The notes under the pieces are model-generated. The model was not told the DNA's origin, did no database searches, and worked only from the letters and a program-made list of their open reading frames with translations. Of a DNA stretch of 18,107 nt, positions 1 through 7,160 are shown one piece after another. Position numbers and translations under genes: made by a program. Source of the stretch: Pontiellaceae bacterium (GTDB lineage: Bacteria > Verrucomicrobiota > Kiritimatiellia > Kiritimatiellales > Tichowtungiaceae); assembly GCA_029934215.1 (NCBI GenBank), contig JAOZMR010000021.1:1-18107 (forward strand), in the 5' to 3' direction. Each line of letters begins with the position of its first letter. Position 1 is the first letter of the stretch.

Positions 1-900
1 CTCGGGCGCGGCGGACAAATCACACTCACCTTTCCAAACGGAATTTCCAACGGAGCCGGAAACGACTTTGCCGTTTTTGAAAATGGACACTCCGCCAACT
101 TTCTTGAGCTCGGTTGGGTCGAAGTTTCCACAGACGGCGAACACTTCGTGCGCTTTTTAAACGCCAGCCAAACCAAAAACAAAGTTGGAGGGTTCGGAAC
201 GATAGAACCAACCCACATCACCGGACTCGCCTCCAAATTCATGCAAGGCATCGGCACACAATTCGATCTTTCTCTTCTTCAATCGGTTTACAACGACCAA
301 ACCAGTGCCGCCCCGTGGCTCTCCCTAACACCCGCCTTCAAGAATCAAATCGTAAACAACTTCCCACATCTCGACCTCAACAGTATTCAATACGTACGGA
401 TTATCGACATCGTAGGCAATGGAAGCGCAAAAGATGCCTACGGAAATATCATCTACGACCCATACCCCACAACCGGCTCCGCCGGGTTTGATCTCGACGC
501 CATCGCCGTGCTCCACGAAGGAAGCACCGAGCCGCCACCGCCACCCAACACCTTCGCCAACTGGGCATATTCACTCGGACTCAGCGGAACCCCGTCCGAC
601 GACACCGACGGCGACGGAGCCGCCGACCTCGAAGAATATCTCCTCGGAACCAGTCCGATTAACTCGGCAGAAAAATCAACCTTCCATTGGGAAATACAAT
701 CCGATCGGTTTGACATCACGTACAACCGCGCCCCCGACGCGATAGGACGCATCGACATCACAACCATCACCGACCTCAGTCAAACCAACTGGGTTGTAGC
801 AACGCCCGACTCCATTAGCACTAACGGAACAGAAACCACCATTTCACTCCCGCGCACAAAAAAACAAAGCTTCTTTCGTCTACGATTCGATTTACCGTAA
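1..900 (+). CDS. Secreted surface protein with a calcium-loop region, 5' end missing
   Basis: The open frame runs from the first base of the window to a TAA at 898-900, giving 299 residues with no start, so the signal peptide lies upstream. Residues about 1-175 form a beta-rich domain with the pattern NGAGNDFAVFENG, then WVEVSTDGEHFVRF, as seen in exported cell-surface proteins of PVC and related bacteria. A proline stretch (PPPPP, about 178-182) leads to a thrombospondin-3-like calcium loop at residues 200-212 (DDTDGDGAADLEE), then a beta-rich tail ending FFRLRFDLP. No PEP-CTERM or LPXTG sorting signal is visible. Location outside the cytoplasm is inferred from these features; binding partner and function are unknown. 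It is the last gene of its direction before the minus-strand envelope operon. Confidence 0.7.
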   Translation, partial: LGRGGQITLTFPNGISNGAGNDFAVFENGHSANFLELGWVEVSTDGEHFVRFLNASQTKNKVGGFGTIEPTHITGLASKFMQGIGTQFDLSLLQSVYNDQTSAAPWLSLTPAFKNQIVNNFPHLDLNSIQYVRIIDIVGNGSAKDAYGNIIYDPYPTTGSAGFDLDAIAVLHEGSTEPPPPPNTFANWAYSLGLSGTPSDDTDGDGAADLEEYLLGTSPINSAEKSTFHWEIQSDRFDITYNRAPDAIGRIDITTITDLSQTNWVVATPDSISTNGTETTISLPRTKKQSFFRLRFDLP

Positions 901-923
901 AGACACAGAACGAAAAAAGCAAC

Positions 924-950
924 GGATGGAGTCTTCCTTCCTGTTTTTCT
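924..950 (+). terminator. Possible rho-independent terminator after the surface protein
   Basis: GGATGGA (924-930) can pair with TCCTTCC (935-941) around a 4-base loop with one central T-T mismatch, followed by TGTTTTTCTT. It lies 24 bases after the surface-protein stop codon. The stem is short and imperfect, so this is only a plausible terminator. Confidence 0.3.
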
Positions 951-1007
951 TCCTTTGGGTTCTCTGTGCTCTCTCGTTGCTAATAAATCTTCTGATGTTT
1001 CCCCCGT

Positions 1008-1022
1008 TTCCAACCCTTGGAA
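1008..1022. repeat. Short palindrome, exact copy (centre CCC)
   Basis: TTCCAACCCTTGGAA, intergenic. It matches all 12 fixed positions of the TTCCAA-N3-TTGGAA family described in the findings. Confidence 0.85.
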
Positions 1023-1086
1023 TTAGGAGGGGTGCCCGACTTCTCCTCCGTAGTCTTTGGCGAAGGAGGAAGGGCAGGGCGGGTTC

Positions 1087-1101
1087 TTCCAGAGGTTGGA
1101 A
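1087..1101. repeat. Short palindrome, one-mismatch copy
   Basis: TTCCAGAGGTTGGAA, intergenic, differs at position 6 from TTCCAA-N3-TTGGAA. It lies 79 bases from the exact copy at 1008 and just before the long inverted repeat. Confidence 0.6.
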
Positions 1102-1109
1102 AGAGAAGT

Positions 1110-1201
1110 CCCCACGGATGGTAAAACGTCCCGCAGATGAACCACCCTCTACTTGAGCCTATTCTGATCCTGATCCGTGGGACGTTTTACCATCCGTGGG
1201 G
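1110..1201. repeat. 92-bp element with 31-bp inverted repeats
   Basis: The arms are 1110-1140 and 1171-1201. The outer 23 bases (CCCCACGGATGG through ACGTCCC) are perfectly complementary, and the pairing continues inward to 28 of 31 matches, leaving a 30-base loop. The right arm also contains ATCCGTGGG twice (1173-1181, 1192-1200) as a direct repeat. It has no ORF and no T-tract after either arm, so it is not a simple terminator. It could be a REP/MITE-like non-autonomous element or a strong RNA hairpin. A REP-associated transposase lies at the far end of the window, but no link between the two can be shown here. Confidence 0.85.
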
Positions 1202-1329
1202 CCCTAGTTTCTGCGCATGTGAAGTGGCATCATTCAAGTTGCGAGGCAAAAACTAAAACCAGGCGTTTTGTATGAGGGCTGGATGATGGAATAGGACTGT
1301 TATCGGCGGTTTTCATACGCTGGATCTGT

Positions 1330-1557
1330 TTAGTCTCGGGTGGGTTCGTTTTGGTGTTCGCATTTGGGGCAACGGGCAAGGGGCGTGCGGCGGTGTTCTG
1401 TGTAGATGTGGCGGCATCTTGCGCATCGATAAACCGATTCGTCTTTGCTTTTGCGTCGCCGAAAAACGACGATGTCGTATGTCGTTGCTAGCGCAAGGAG
1501 TATGCCTAGCGCGAGCGCAAGTGGAGCGACGATCAGGCTGATGGGGTCTGCAGGCAT
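1330..1557 (-). CDS. Small membrane protein with C-terminal zinc ribbon
   Basis: This is a 75-residue protein. The start chosen is the ATG at 1557-1555, which overlaps the stop of the TonB-like gene by one base (TAATG on the minus strand). An upstream in-frame start would add 15 residues inside the previous gene and is less likely. Residues about 8-32 form one membrane helix, followed by a basic FRRRKSK stretch predicted to be cytoplasmic. Two CxxC knuckles (C45/C48 and C63/C66) form a probable rubredoxin-like zinc ribbon. It is the last gene of the ExbB/ExbD/TonB operon. Its role is unknown; the coupling suggests something to do with that system, but this is inference. I do not recognise a named family. 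Confidence 0.75.
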   Translation of the reverse strand: MPADPISLIVAPLALALGILLALATTYDIVVFRRRKSKDESVYRCARCRHIYTEHRRTPLARCPKCEHQNEPTRD

Positions 1558-2234
1558 TATGGGATGTCTCCTGTTTGCGGCGAAATGCGGATGTTGAGCC
1601 ATCCAGATGTTTTTTCGTATGCCTGATCGAAGCGGAGTCCGCGTATTGTGCTTAGTAGGGCGGGCTGTTTGGTTGGGTTTTCAAAGAATGCGTGTTTGAC
1701 GGTTCCGTTGGGTCGGATGGAGAGGTGTATGCGAACGGTTGTTTGAGGGAGGGTGTAGAGTTTTTTCGGGGGTTTGATGTTGGTTGCGCGTGCTGCGAGC
1801 TCTGGGGAGAAGAAGAAGGCGATGTTTTCTGGTTTTCGAGTGTTTGTGGTGCGGTTCTTTTTGGGTGGGGGTAGTTCGCTTTCGGAACGGGGGATGCTTT
1901 CGATGAGCTGGGTTTGATCGGGAATCGGCGCGGCGACGGGTTGGTGTGTGAGGTAGGTTTCTGGTTGATGGGGGCGCTCTAGGGAGAGGGTTACGTCGAC
2001 CTGGTCGGCGGGGAAGGTTCCGCTAAAACCTTGTTTGGATGGGAGTGCAAAGAGTGTTGGAGACTGAAGTGTGTTTAGTGTTGGATCGGTTGACGAGCAA
2101 AGGGTTGCGGATCGTTGAGTTTTAGGTTGAGGAGCTGTGTTGGAACTGGGTTGAAATGCGGATAGCCAGAAGGCGAACCATGCGATAGCGCAAACCGTTG
2201 CGAGAAAATAGTGAATAATGGGTTTAGATGTCAC
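1557..2234 (-). CDS. TonB-like energy transducer
   Basis: This 225-residue protein has one N-terminal membrane anchor (residues about 8-27). A long Pro/Thr/Ser/Gln-rich periplasmic linker follows, with PPPKKNRT near 122-129. The compact C-terminal region (about 150-225) has TonB/TolA-style alternating strands: VRIHLSIRPNGTVKHAFF, then LRF and GWLNIRI. TonB proteins carry proton-motive energy from ExbB/ExbD to outer-membrane receptors. The start is GTG, sharing four bases with the exbD stop (GTGA), so translation is coupled. The classical YP motif of enterobacterial TonB is not seen, so this could be a TolA-like or otherwise divergent transducer. The position after exbB-exbD is the main support for the call. 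Confidence 0.7.
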   Translation of the reverse strand: MTSKPIIHYFLATVCAIAWFAFWLSAFQPSSNTAPQPKTQRSATLCSSTDPTLNTLQSPTLFALPSKQGFSGTFPADQVDVTLSLERPHQPETYLTHQPVAAPIPDQTQLIESIPRSESELPPPKKNRTTNTRKPENIAFFFSPELAARATNIKPPKKLYTLPQTTVRIHLSIRPNGTVKHAFFENPTKQPALLSTIRGLRFDQAYEKTSGWLNIRISPQTGDIP

Positions 2235-2677
2235 TTTTTTAGTTTTTGAGTTGCGATGAAGATTTGGTGGAAGCCGGCGGCGGCGGCGGCATCGTATGCG
2301 GCGGTGGCGGTCGCTTGCGAAACGGAGGCGTCGGCTTCGAGAATGAGCGCGATGCCGGGGCGTTTTTCTAGGGCGGCGCGAAGGGCGGGTTCGAGCTTGG
2401 TCGCGCTGAGTATTTCGTCGTTGAAGAAGAAAAAGCCTTCGCGTGTTATTTTGAGAACCATGTCGTTGAATTGTATGCCTGTGGTTTGCGTGGCGTTGGG
2501 TAGGTCGAGGGCGATTCCTGGTTTGAGGACAAATGGAGCGGTCGCGAGAACGAAGGTGGTGATGAGTAGTGCTGCATCTAGAAAGACGGTTCCATTGAGG
2601 AATCCGCGTCCTGTCCGTCGGCGTGGGCGGAAGGCTCGGTGTAGGTATAGAATGGCCTCGCAGTCGTTACGGCTCAT
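2231..2677 (-). CDS. exbD: ExbD/TolR-type proton channel subunit
   Basis: This is a 148-residue protein: basic cytoplasmic N-terminus (RAFRPRRRTGRG), one membrane helix (about 31-48), and a periplasmic domain (about 55-148) ending FHQIFIATQKLKK. The helix carries an aspartate (D34, in FLDAALL), matching the essential proton-path Asp of ExbD/TolR, though the rest of the helix is divergent from the usual LVDVLLVLL pattern. It works with ExbB in the inner membrane to energise the TonB-like protein. A strong ribosome site GGAGGAAC sits about 8 bases before the ATG, within the end of exbB; the two genes overlap by 11 bases. Confidence 0.85.
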   Translation of the reverse strand: MSRNDCEAILYLHRAFRPRRRTGRGFLNGTVFLDAALLITTFVLATAPFVLKPGIALDLPNATQTTGIQFNDMVLKITREGFFFFNDEILSATKLEPALRAALEKRPGIALILEADASVSQATATAAYDAAAAAGFHQIFIATQKLKK

Positions 2678-3296
2678 TGCGTGTTCCTCCGGCAGAATGG
2701 GTTAGGAAGTGGATGATTGTTTCGGCGGTTTGTTCCATGTCGAGCGCGATGGATTCGATGCGGCTGATGAGGAAGTGGTATCCCGCGTAGGCGGGAATGC
2801 CTGTGATGAGACCTGCGGCGGTGGTGAGTAGTGCGGACCATAGTCCGCCGGCGAGTGCGCCGATTTCGACGAGCGGGGAGCCGGCTTGTAGCGCTACTAG
2901 CATTTGTAGGAGTCCGAGCACGGTGCCGAGGAGTCCAAGCAGGGGGAGGATTTGTGCGAGGGTGATGAGTAGGTTTGTGTGGCGTTCGAGTCTGGGGATT
3001 TCACGAATACCTGCTTGTCGGATTGCTTTGAGGAGGTCGTCTTTTGGGTCGTTGCTGTGGAGCAGAGCGGTTCGCACGAGGTGGGCCGCAGGGCCTGGGG
3101 TTTTGTCGCAAATGGAAATGGCTTCGAGGTCGTTTCCGCGGGTAAGGTTTGTGCTGATCCCGTTCAGAAAGTCGTCTGTTTTGATTTGAGCTCGGTGTAG
3201 GTGAAAAAGGCGTTCGAGAAAGATGATTAATGCGATGAGTCCGCCTGCCAGAATGAGCCACATGATGGCTCCGCCGCTGTGTATCCAGTGTAACAT
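2667..3296 (-). CDS. exbB: ExbB/TolQ/MotA-type proton channel subunit
   Basis: This is a 209-residue protein with three predicted membrane helices: about 8-27, 107-134 and 145-178. The second and third contain the family signature ILPLLGLLGTVLGLLQM and the GGLWSALLTTAAGLITGIPA stretch, including the conserved TT in the third helix. ExbB forms the pentameric inner-membrane channel around ExbD and drives TonB. The ATG at 3296 has AAAGGAAAC about 7 bases upstream. It follows the TPR gene after a 54-base C-rich gap (on the coding strand) and overlaps exbD. TolQ would be the alternative name; the TonB-like gene downstream favours ExbB. Confidence 0.9.
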   Translation of the reverse strand: MLHWIHSGGAIMWLILAGGLIALIIFLERLFHLHRAQIKTDDFLNGISTNLTRGNDLEAISICDKTPGPAAHLVRTALLHSNDPKDDLLKAIRQAGIREIPRLERHTNLLITLAQILPLLGLLGTVLGLLQMLVALQAGSPLVEIGALAGGLWSALLTTAAGLITGIPAYAGYHFLISRIESIALDMEQTAETIIHFLTHSAGGTRNEP

Positions 3297-3313
3297 AGTT
3301 GTTTCCTTTTCTT

Positions 3314-3331
3314 GGGGGGAGGGGAGGGGGG
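3314..3331 (+). other. G-tract in the exbB leader (plus strand)
   Basis: G6-A-G4-A-G6 lies on the plus strand between the TPR gene and exbB. The plus strand is the transcription template here, so the mRNA is C-rich at this point. The tract could fold as a G-quadruplex in DNA; no role is shown. Confidence 0.5.
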
Positions 3332-3350
3332 TCGGTTTGGGTTTTAGTGT

Positions 3351-5828
3351 TTATGATTGGGGTGGCAGGGTTTTGATTTTTTTAATTCGTTTTGCTGCTT
3401 CGTCTTTTGCGGGGACGCCTGCTTCTATGATTCGTTGGTAAATGTTGATTGCTTCTTGCCACTGGCTTTTATGTTCTTGTTGGGTTGCGGCTTCTAGTGC
3501 GGCACGTGTGAACCAGAGTGTGGCGTCGGGCGAAAGGGGGGCGTTGTGGTTGGTTGCCATGTAAACGGTTTCGATGTAGTGCGCAAAGGCTTTTTCGGGG
3601 AGTTCCATTTTTTCTTCGCAGCGGGCAATTTTGTATAGGGACTGGAGTTTGAGGGCGAATGGGGTGTTGGGGCGTTTGTAGAGTGCTTGGTAGGCTTCTA
3701 GGGCTTCTTGGTAGCGAGTGGTTTCGGTTGTGCCGAGTGTGAAGAGGCAGTCGCCGAGACGACCGCGGGCTCGGTCGGCTAGTGGATGATCTGAGTCGGT
3801 TTTGATGGCTTCTTCGTAGGCAAGTATCGCTCGTGAGAATTCTCCGAGTTGCGAGAGGGCTTCTCCTTGAGCGAAACGGGTGTTTAGTAGGAGTTCGCTT
3901 TCTGGGTATTCTTTTGCAAGGCGTCCGTAGAGGGTGAATGCTTCAAGGAAGCTGTCCTGCTTGAGAAGAGAGTGACCAGCCCAGAAGAGTGCGTCGTCGG
4001 CGAGTTCGTTTTGAGGGAAGCGGGCGAGGATGTCCAGGAATGTGGCTTGCGCTTGGGTGTAGTTCCCTTGGTTGTAGGCGTGTTCGCCAAGCCAGAAGTG
4101 GACTTCTGGTGTCCAGAGGGAGTCGGGGTATGTTGAGATGAAGTTTCGACAGATTTCAAGCGCGGTTTCGATGTCGCCTTGGAGGTAGCGACAAAATCCA
4201 TGCATGTAGGTTGCTTGTGGGGCGACGTGGGATTCTGGGTAGGTTTTGCTGACGAGGTGGAATTTTTCGAGGGCTTCGTCGAAGCGGTCGAATCCGAAGA
4301 GGATGAGTCCTTGTTGATGAATCGCGGTGGCTTGTGTGGTTGCGTTGGTGTATTGGTTTGCTATGCGGCGATATTCGTCGAGTGCTAAGGCCCATTCTTT
4401 TTCTTGTTTGAGATGTTCGGCACGCTGGATTGCTGCGCGTGCTGCGAAGTCGCTTGCTGGGTATTGCTCTTCTGTTTTTTCGAATGTATGTTGAGCTTCT
4501 TGTGTTTTGTCTGCGGCTAGAAGGGCGATGCTGTATTGGTAAAGCGCTCGTGCGGCTAGGGAGTGTTCTGGGTTGTTTTCGGATACGTGGTGATAGTTTT
4601 CGGCGGCTATGCCTGCTTGTTTTGCGGCGAGGCGGGCGTCGCCTGCTTTCACCCATGCGGTGATGCGACGATCTGCATCGCTGTCTTTTGATGCTGAGTT
4701 TTCGAAGGCTGTTGCGGCTTCTTCGTAGCGTTGTTGTTCCCAGAGACTCCAGCCTTTTCCGAAGAGTGCACGGATTTCTCCGTCTGGATTTTGCGTGACG
4801 TTTAGGTAGCTTTGAAACGCTTTTTCTGCGGCGTCAAACTGTTTTATTTTCAGGAGTGCTTCTGCTTTTTGGAGGAGAATGTCTGCCGCGAGAGGATCGT
4901 CTGGCGCTGCCTGTATGGCTTCGTCGAAAAGCGGCATAGCTTCTTTGGTTTTCCCGTCGTCAAGCAGCAGATTTGCTCGTGCGGTTTTTTGGCGAGCACG
5001 CAGGGCGGCTTGGTCGGTCAGGTTTTCGGCGTTGAGTAGAGCGTCTGCGGCGATATCGGATCGGTCTTTACGTTGTTCGAGCGCGGCAAGTTCCACCCAG
5101 GCTGCAATGCGTAGGCGTGCGTGGGCGGTTTCGTCTGTTCCTAACTGTTCAAGCAGTCCTGCGGCTTCTTTCTTTTCTTTTTTTCCGTTACCCGCAATGA
5201 GCTCGCGTGCTAGCAACAAGCGAACGGAGTCTGCGAGTACAGTGTCTGGGAAGCGTTTAAGCAGTTCGTGCATGGTTTTGGCTGCGAAGCGTACGCGTCC
5301 GCTCGCCAGTTGGGTGTCGGCGAGGTCGAACAGGTTTTGGGCGGCTTCTTCGTGTTCTGGGAAGCGGTCTTCAAAAAGGGCAAAGGCCTTTTCTGTCCGT
5401 TTTGGATCCTGTATGGCGATGGCTGTTCTTCCTTCGAGGCGAAGGGCGGCTGGTGTATAGTCGCTCGTTTTGGGTAGGGTTTCCAAGGTTTGGAAAACCG
5501 GCTTGAATTTGCCGGCAGCAAAAAGAGCGCGAGCTTTCCAGTAAATAAAAGCATCCTGACCGGGGAGGTGCATGGATTCGTCTGCGAGGATTTCCGCTTC
5601 GTCGAAGCGCTCTTGTCCAAGTAGAGCGCGGATGAGTAGGAGAGTGAGATTCGCGGTTTCTTCTGCGGTTTGCCGGACGCTTAAGGTGTTCCAGACCTGT
5701 TCTTCGACCAACGGGAAAAGCTCGTCCTCCAGCGCGGATTCGATGGCGTTGCGCGAAAAGGTTTGCGCCAACAGAGCGGGCGCAAACAGAAGCAAACCGA
5801 TAAAAAACATAGGGATGCGCTGTTTCAT
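3351..5828 (-). CDS. Large periplasmic TPR-repeat protein
   Basis: This is an 825-residue protein with a signal peptide (MKQRIPMFFIGLLLFAPALLAQ, about 1-22). The rest is helical tetratricopeptide repeats with typical spacing, for example FDEALEKFHLVSKTYPES, YTQAQATFLDILARFPQN and FSRAILAYEEAIKTDSDHP. No enzymatic domain is seen. It resembles the YbgF/CpoB-like TPR proteins that accompany Tol/Ton systems, but is much longer. It probably scaffolds envelope proteins in the periplasm and may hand proteins to the ExbB/ExbD/TonB machine encoded directly downstream; the role is inferred from gene order. Its ATG shares four bases (ATGA) with the stop of the upstream lipoprotein gene. An exact copy of the short palindrome lies inside it at 5481-5495. 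Confidence 0.85.
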   Translation of the reverse strand: MKQRIPMFFIGLLLFAPALLAQTFSRNAIESALEDELFPLVEEQVWNTLSVRQTAEETANLTLLLIRALLGQERFDEAEILADESMHLPGQDAFIYWKARALFAAGKFKPVFQTLETLPKTSDYTPAALRLEGRTAIAIQDPKRTEKAFALFEDRFPEHEEAAQNLFDLADTQLASGRVRFAAKTMHELLKRFPDTVLADSVRLLLARELIAGNGKKEKKEAAGLLEQLGTDETAHARLRIAAWVELAALEQRKDRSDIAADALLNAENLTDQAALRARQKTARANLLLDDGKTKEAMPLFDEAIQAAPDDPLAADILLQKAEALLKIKQFDAAEKAFQSYLNVTQNPDGEIRALFGKGWSLWEQQRYEEAATAFENSASKDSDADRRITAWVKAGDARLAAKQAGIAAENYHHVSENNPEHSLAARALYQYSIALLAADKTQEAQHTFEKTEEQYPASDFAARAAIQRAEHLKQEKEWALALDEYRRIANQYTNATTQATAIHQQGLILFGFDRFDEALEKFHLVSKTYPESHVAPQATYMHGFCRYLQGDIETALEICRNFISTYPDSLWTPEVHFWLGEHAYNQGNYTQAQATFLDILARFPQNELADDALFWAGHSLLKQDSFLEAFTLYGRLAKEYPESELLLNTRFAQGEALSQLGEFSRAILAYEEAIKTDSDHPLADRARGRLGDCLFTLGTTETTRYQEALEAYQALYKRPNTPFALKLQSLYKIARCEEKMELPEKAFAHYIETVYMATNHNAPLSPDATLWFTRAALEAATQQEHKSQWQEAINIYQRIIEAGVPAKDEAAKRIKKIKTLPPQS
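5481..5495. repeat. Short palindrome, exact copy inside TPR gene
   Basis: TTCCAAGGTTTGGAA. Read on the minus (coding) strand, it encodes F-Q-T-L-E. Confidence 0.85.
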
Positions 5829-6250
5829 AGGCTAGGGATATCCTGTGTTGTGCTGTGAGCTTCCGGTTCGTTGGCTGGGTTGAGCTCCATCAAGGCGTAG
5901 ACCGTGAAAATCCCGTTCGAGGTTTGATGTTGCACTTTCTTGGGTGCGAGGTCGTGGAACGAGTTGGATACATTTTCCTGAGCATCGCTCGTTTGTTTTG
6001 CGAGTAAATCGGCGAGTTTAACCCGTCCGTCCGCTTTCGCTTTGTTTAGAGCGAGTGCCATGCTTCTGGATTTTGCGATGCCAACAACGGCGAATCCACC
6101 CGCGTTACGGAGCTCTGAAGCCATCTCCATAAATTCATCCGCGAGTGTTTTTGGAGCAACAGTAGATGGAGATGGAGGCGGCGTGGCAGAGCAACCGGCG
6201 ATGGCGATGGCGAGCAGAGACGGGATAATAGAGAGTAGAAATTGTTTCAT
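5825..6250 (-). CDS. LPP20-like lipoprotein
   Basis: This is a 141-residue protein. The start at 6250 is chosen because MKQFLLSIIPSLLAIAIAGC then forms an ideal lipoprotein signal with the lipidated cysteine at residue 20; an upstream in-frame ATG (6286) would add 12 residues in front of it. A Pro/Ser-rich spacer is followed by a domain with the pattern GGFAVVGIAKSRSMALALNK and AKADGRVKLADLL, resembling the LPP20 lipoprotein family, in which a short strand precedes an Ala-rich helix. It is likely anchored to the inner or outer membrane facing the periplasm. It is the first gene of the envelope operon and is coupled to the TPR gene by an ATGA overlap. Function unknown. Confidence 0.75.
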   Translation of the reverse strand: MKQFLLSIIPSLLAIAIAGCSATPPPSPSTVAPKTLADEFMEMASELRNAGGFAVVGIAKSRSMALALNKAKADGRVKLADLLAKQTSDAQENVSNSFHDLAPKKVQHQTSNGIFTVYALMELNPANEPEAHSTTQDIPSL

Positions 6251-6374
6251 AACCAGCAAGCTACCGAAATCTGAGAGCGTGGGCAATGGATTTAATCGAT
6301 GTTTTCGTCTTGAGATGAATGTGCAAAATCCTTAGAGTGACTGTCTCTTTATTCTATACTAGAAAGGAAACTAT
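6251..6374. promoter_or_regulatory. Divergent spacer between envelope operon and etfBA
   Basis: These 124 bases separate two divergently transcribed units and so must hold the promoter of each. A ribosome site AAAGGAAA (6362-6369) lies just before etfB. TATACT at 6355-6360 looks like a -10 box but would start transcription within the ribosome site, so it is not accepted. No operator or hairpin is evident. Confidence 0.4.
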
Positions 6375-7160
6375 ATGAACATTGTGGTATGCATTAAACA
6401 GGTACCCGATTCGGACAAGGTCACAATTGACCGCGAGACAAATCGTCTCAACCGCGCCGGCGTGCCAAGCATTATTAACCCTTTTGATGAAAACGCACTG
6501 GAAATGGCGTTGCAGCTCAAGGATAAAAACGGCGGAAAAGTAACCGTCATATCGATGGGTCCGCCGCAAGCAGACGAAGCGCTTCGGACCGCTCTTTCGC
6601 TCGGCGCCGATGAGGCCATTCTGGTTTCCGACCGTAAATTCGGCGGCGCAGATACATGGGCAACATCATACACGTTGACGCTGGCTCTTAAAAAAATCGA
6701 GGAACCGATTGACCTGATCCTGTTTGGAAAACAGGCAATCGACGGCGACACCGCGCAAGTGGGACCCGGCGTGGCCCATTTCTTTGGCGTCCCCATGGTC
6801 ACCTACGCGAAAGAGTGCGAACTGACCGACGAAGGCTTCCGCGTGAAACAGGTGACGGACCAGGGCTACAACATCTGGGACATCGAGAAACCCGCAGCAT
6901 TGACCGTTGTGAAAGAAGCCAACGAGCTTCGCATGCCGAACCTCCGCAAAAAACTAGCCGCGAAAAAAGCCGTGATCCCAACCTGGGGATACGACGACCT
7001 GAACCCCGAGGACGAAAAAATTGGTCTAGCCGGCTCCCCCACTAAAGTGAACAAAGTGTTCGCTCCACCAATCAAACTCAACAAGGAAATCCTCACCGGC
7101 GAGCCGGCAGAGATGGTTAAAGAACTCATTTCCAAATTGCGGGAGAAGAAAATCATATGA
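6375..7160 (+). CDS. etfB: Electron transfer flavoprotein beta subunit
   Basis: This 261-residue protein is full length for EtfB (about 250-265). The N-terminus MNIVVCIKQVPDSDKVTID and the nucleotide-binding signature GKQAIDGDTAQVGPGVA (118-134) are diagnostic, as is VKEANELRMPNLRKKLAAKK. With EtfA it forms the soluble heterodimer that carries electrons from acyl-CoA and related dehydrogenases; EtfB binds AMP or, in bifurcating forms, a second FAD. Whether this is a bifurcating ETF cannot be settled by eye, and no dehydrogenase or ETF oxidoreductase gene is present in the window. AAAGGAAA precedes the ATG. Confidence 0.95.
   Translation: MNIVVCIKQVPDSDKVTIDRETNRLNRAGVPSIINPFDENALEMALQLKDKNGGKVTVISMGPPQADEALRTALSLGADEAILVSDRKFGGADTWATSYTLTLALKKIEEPIDLILFGKQAIDGDTAQVGPGVAHFFGVPMVTYAKECELTDEGFRVKQVTDQGYNIWDIEKPAALTVVKEANELRMPNLRKKLAAKKAVIPTWGYDDLNPEDEKIGLAGSPTKVNKVFAPPIKLNKEILTGEPAEMVKELISKLREKKII

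Larger units (their letters stand above)
901..1329. other. Gene-free stretch between convergent genes
   Basis: No convincing coding region is seen. The stretch separates the 3' ends of two convergent genes. It holds a possible terminator (924-950), a T/C-rich part (935-990) resembling the low-complexity CTTTG-GTTCTCTGTGCTCTC spacers seen in many environmental genomes, an exact and a variant copy of the short palindrome (1008-1022, 1087-1101), and a long inverted repeat (1110-1201). The last 130 bases before the minus-strand gene end show no clear terminator. Confidence 0.6.

Noticed and set aside
926..1156. 76-residue open frame in the first intergenic stretch
   Set aside because: It runs through low-complexity sequence, two palindrome copies and into the long inverted repeat, has no ribosome site, and gives a Leu then Arg-rich product without a recognisable pattern.
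4156..5620. Long antisense and shifted-frame open frames across the TPR gene
   Set aside because: They are Arg/Ser/Pro-rich shadows of the codon bias of the 825-residue protein, with no domain pattern or ribosome sites.
6355..6360. TATACT as a -10 promoter box for etfB
   Set aside because: Transcription would begin inside the ribosome site, and the only base run at the right distance upstream (TTAGAG) matches a -35 box poorly.
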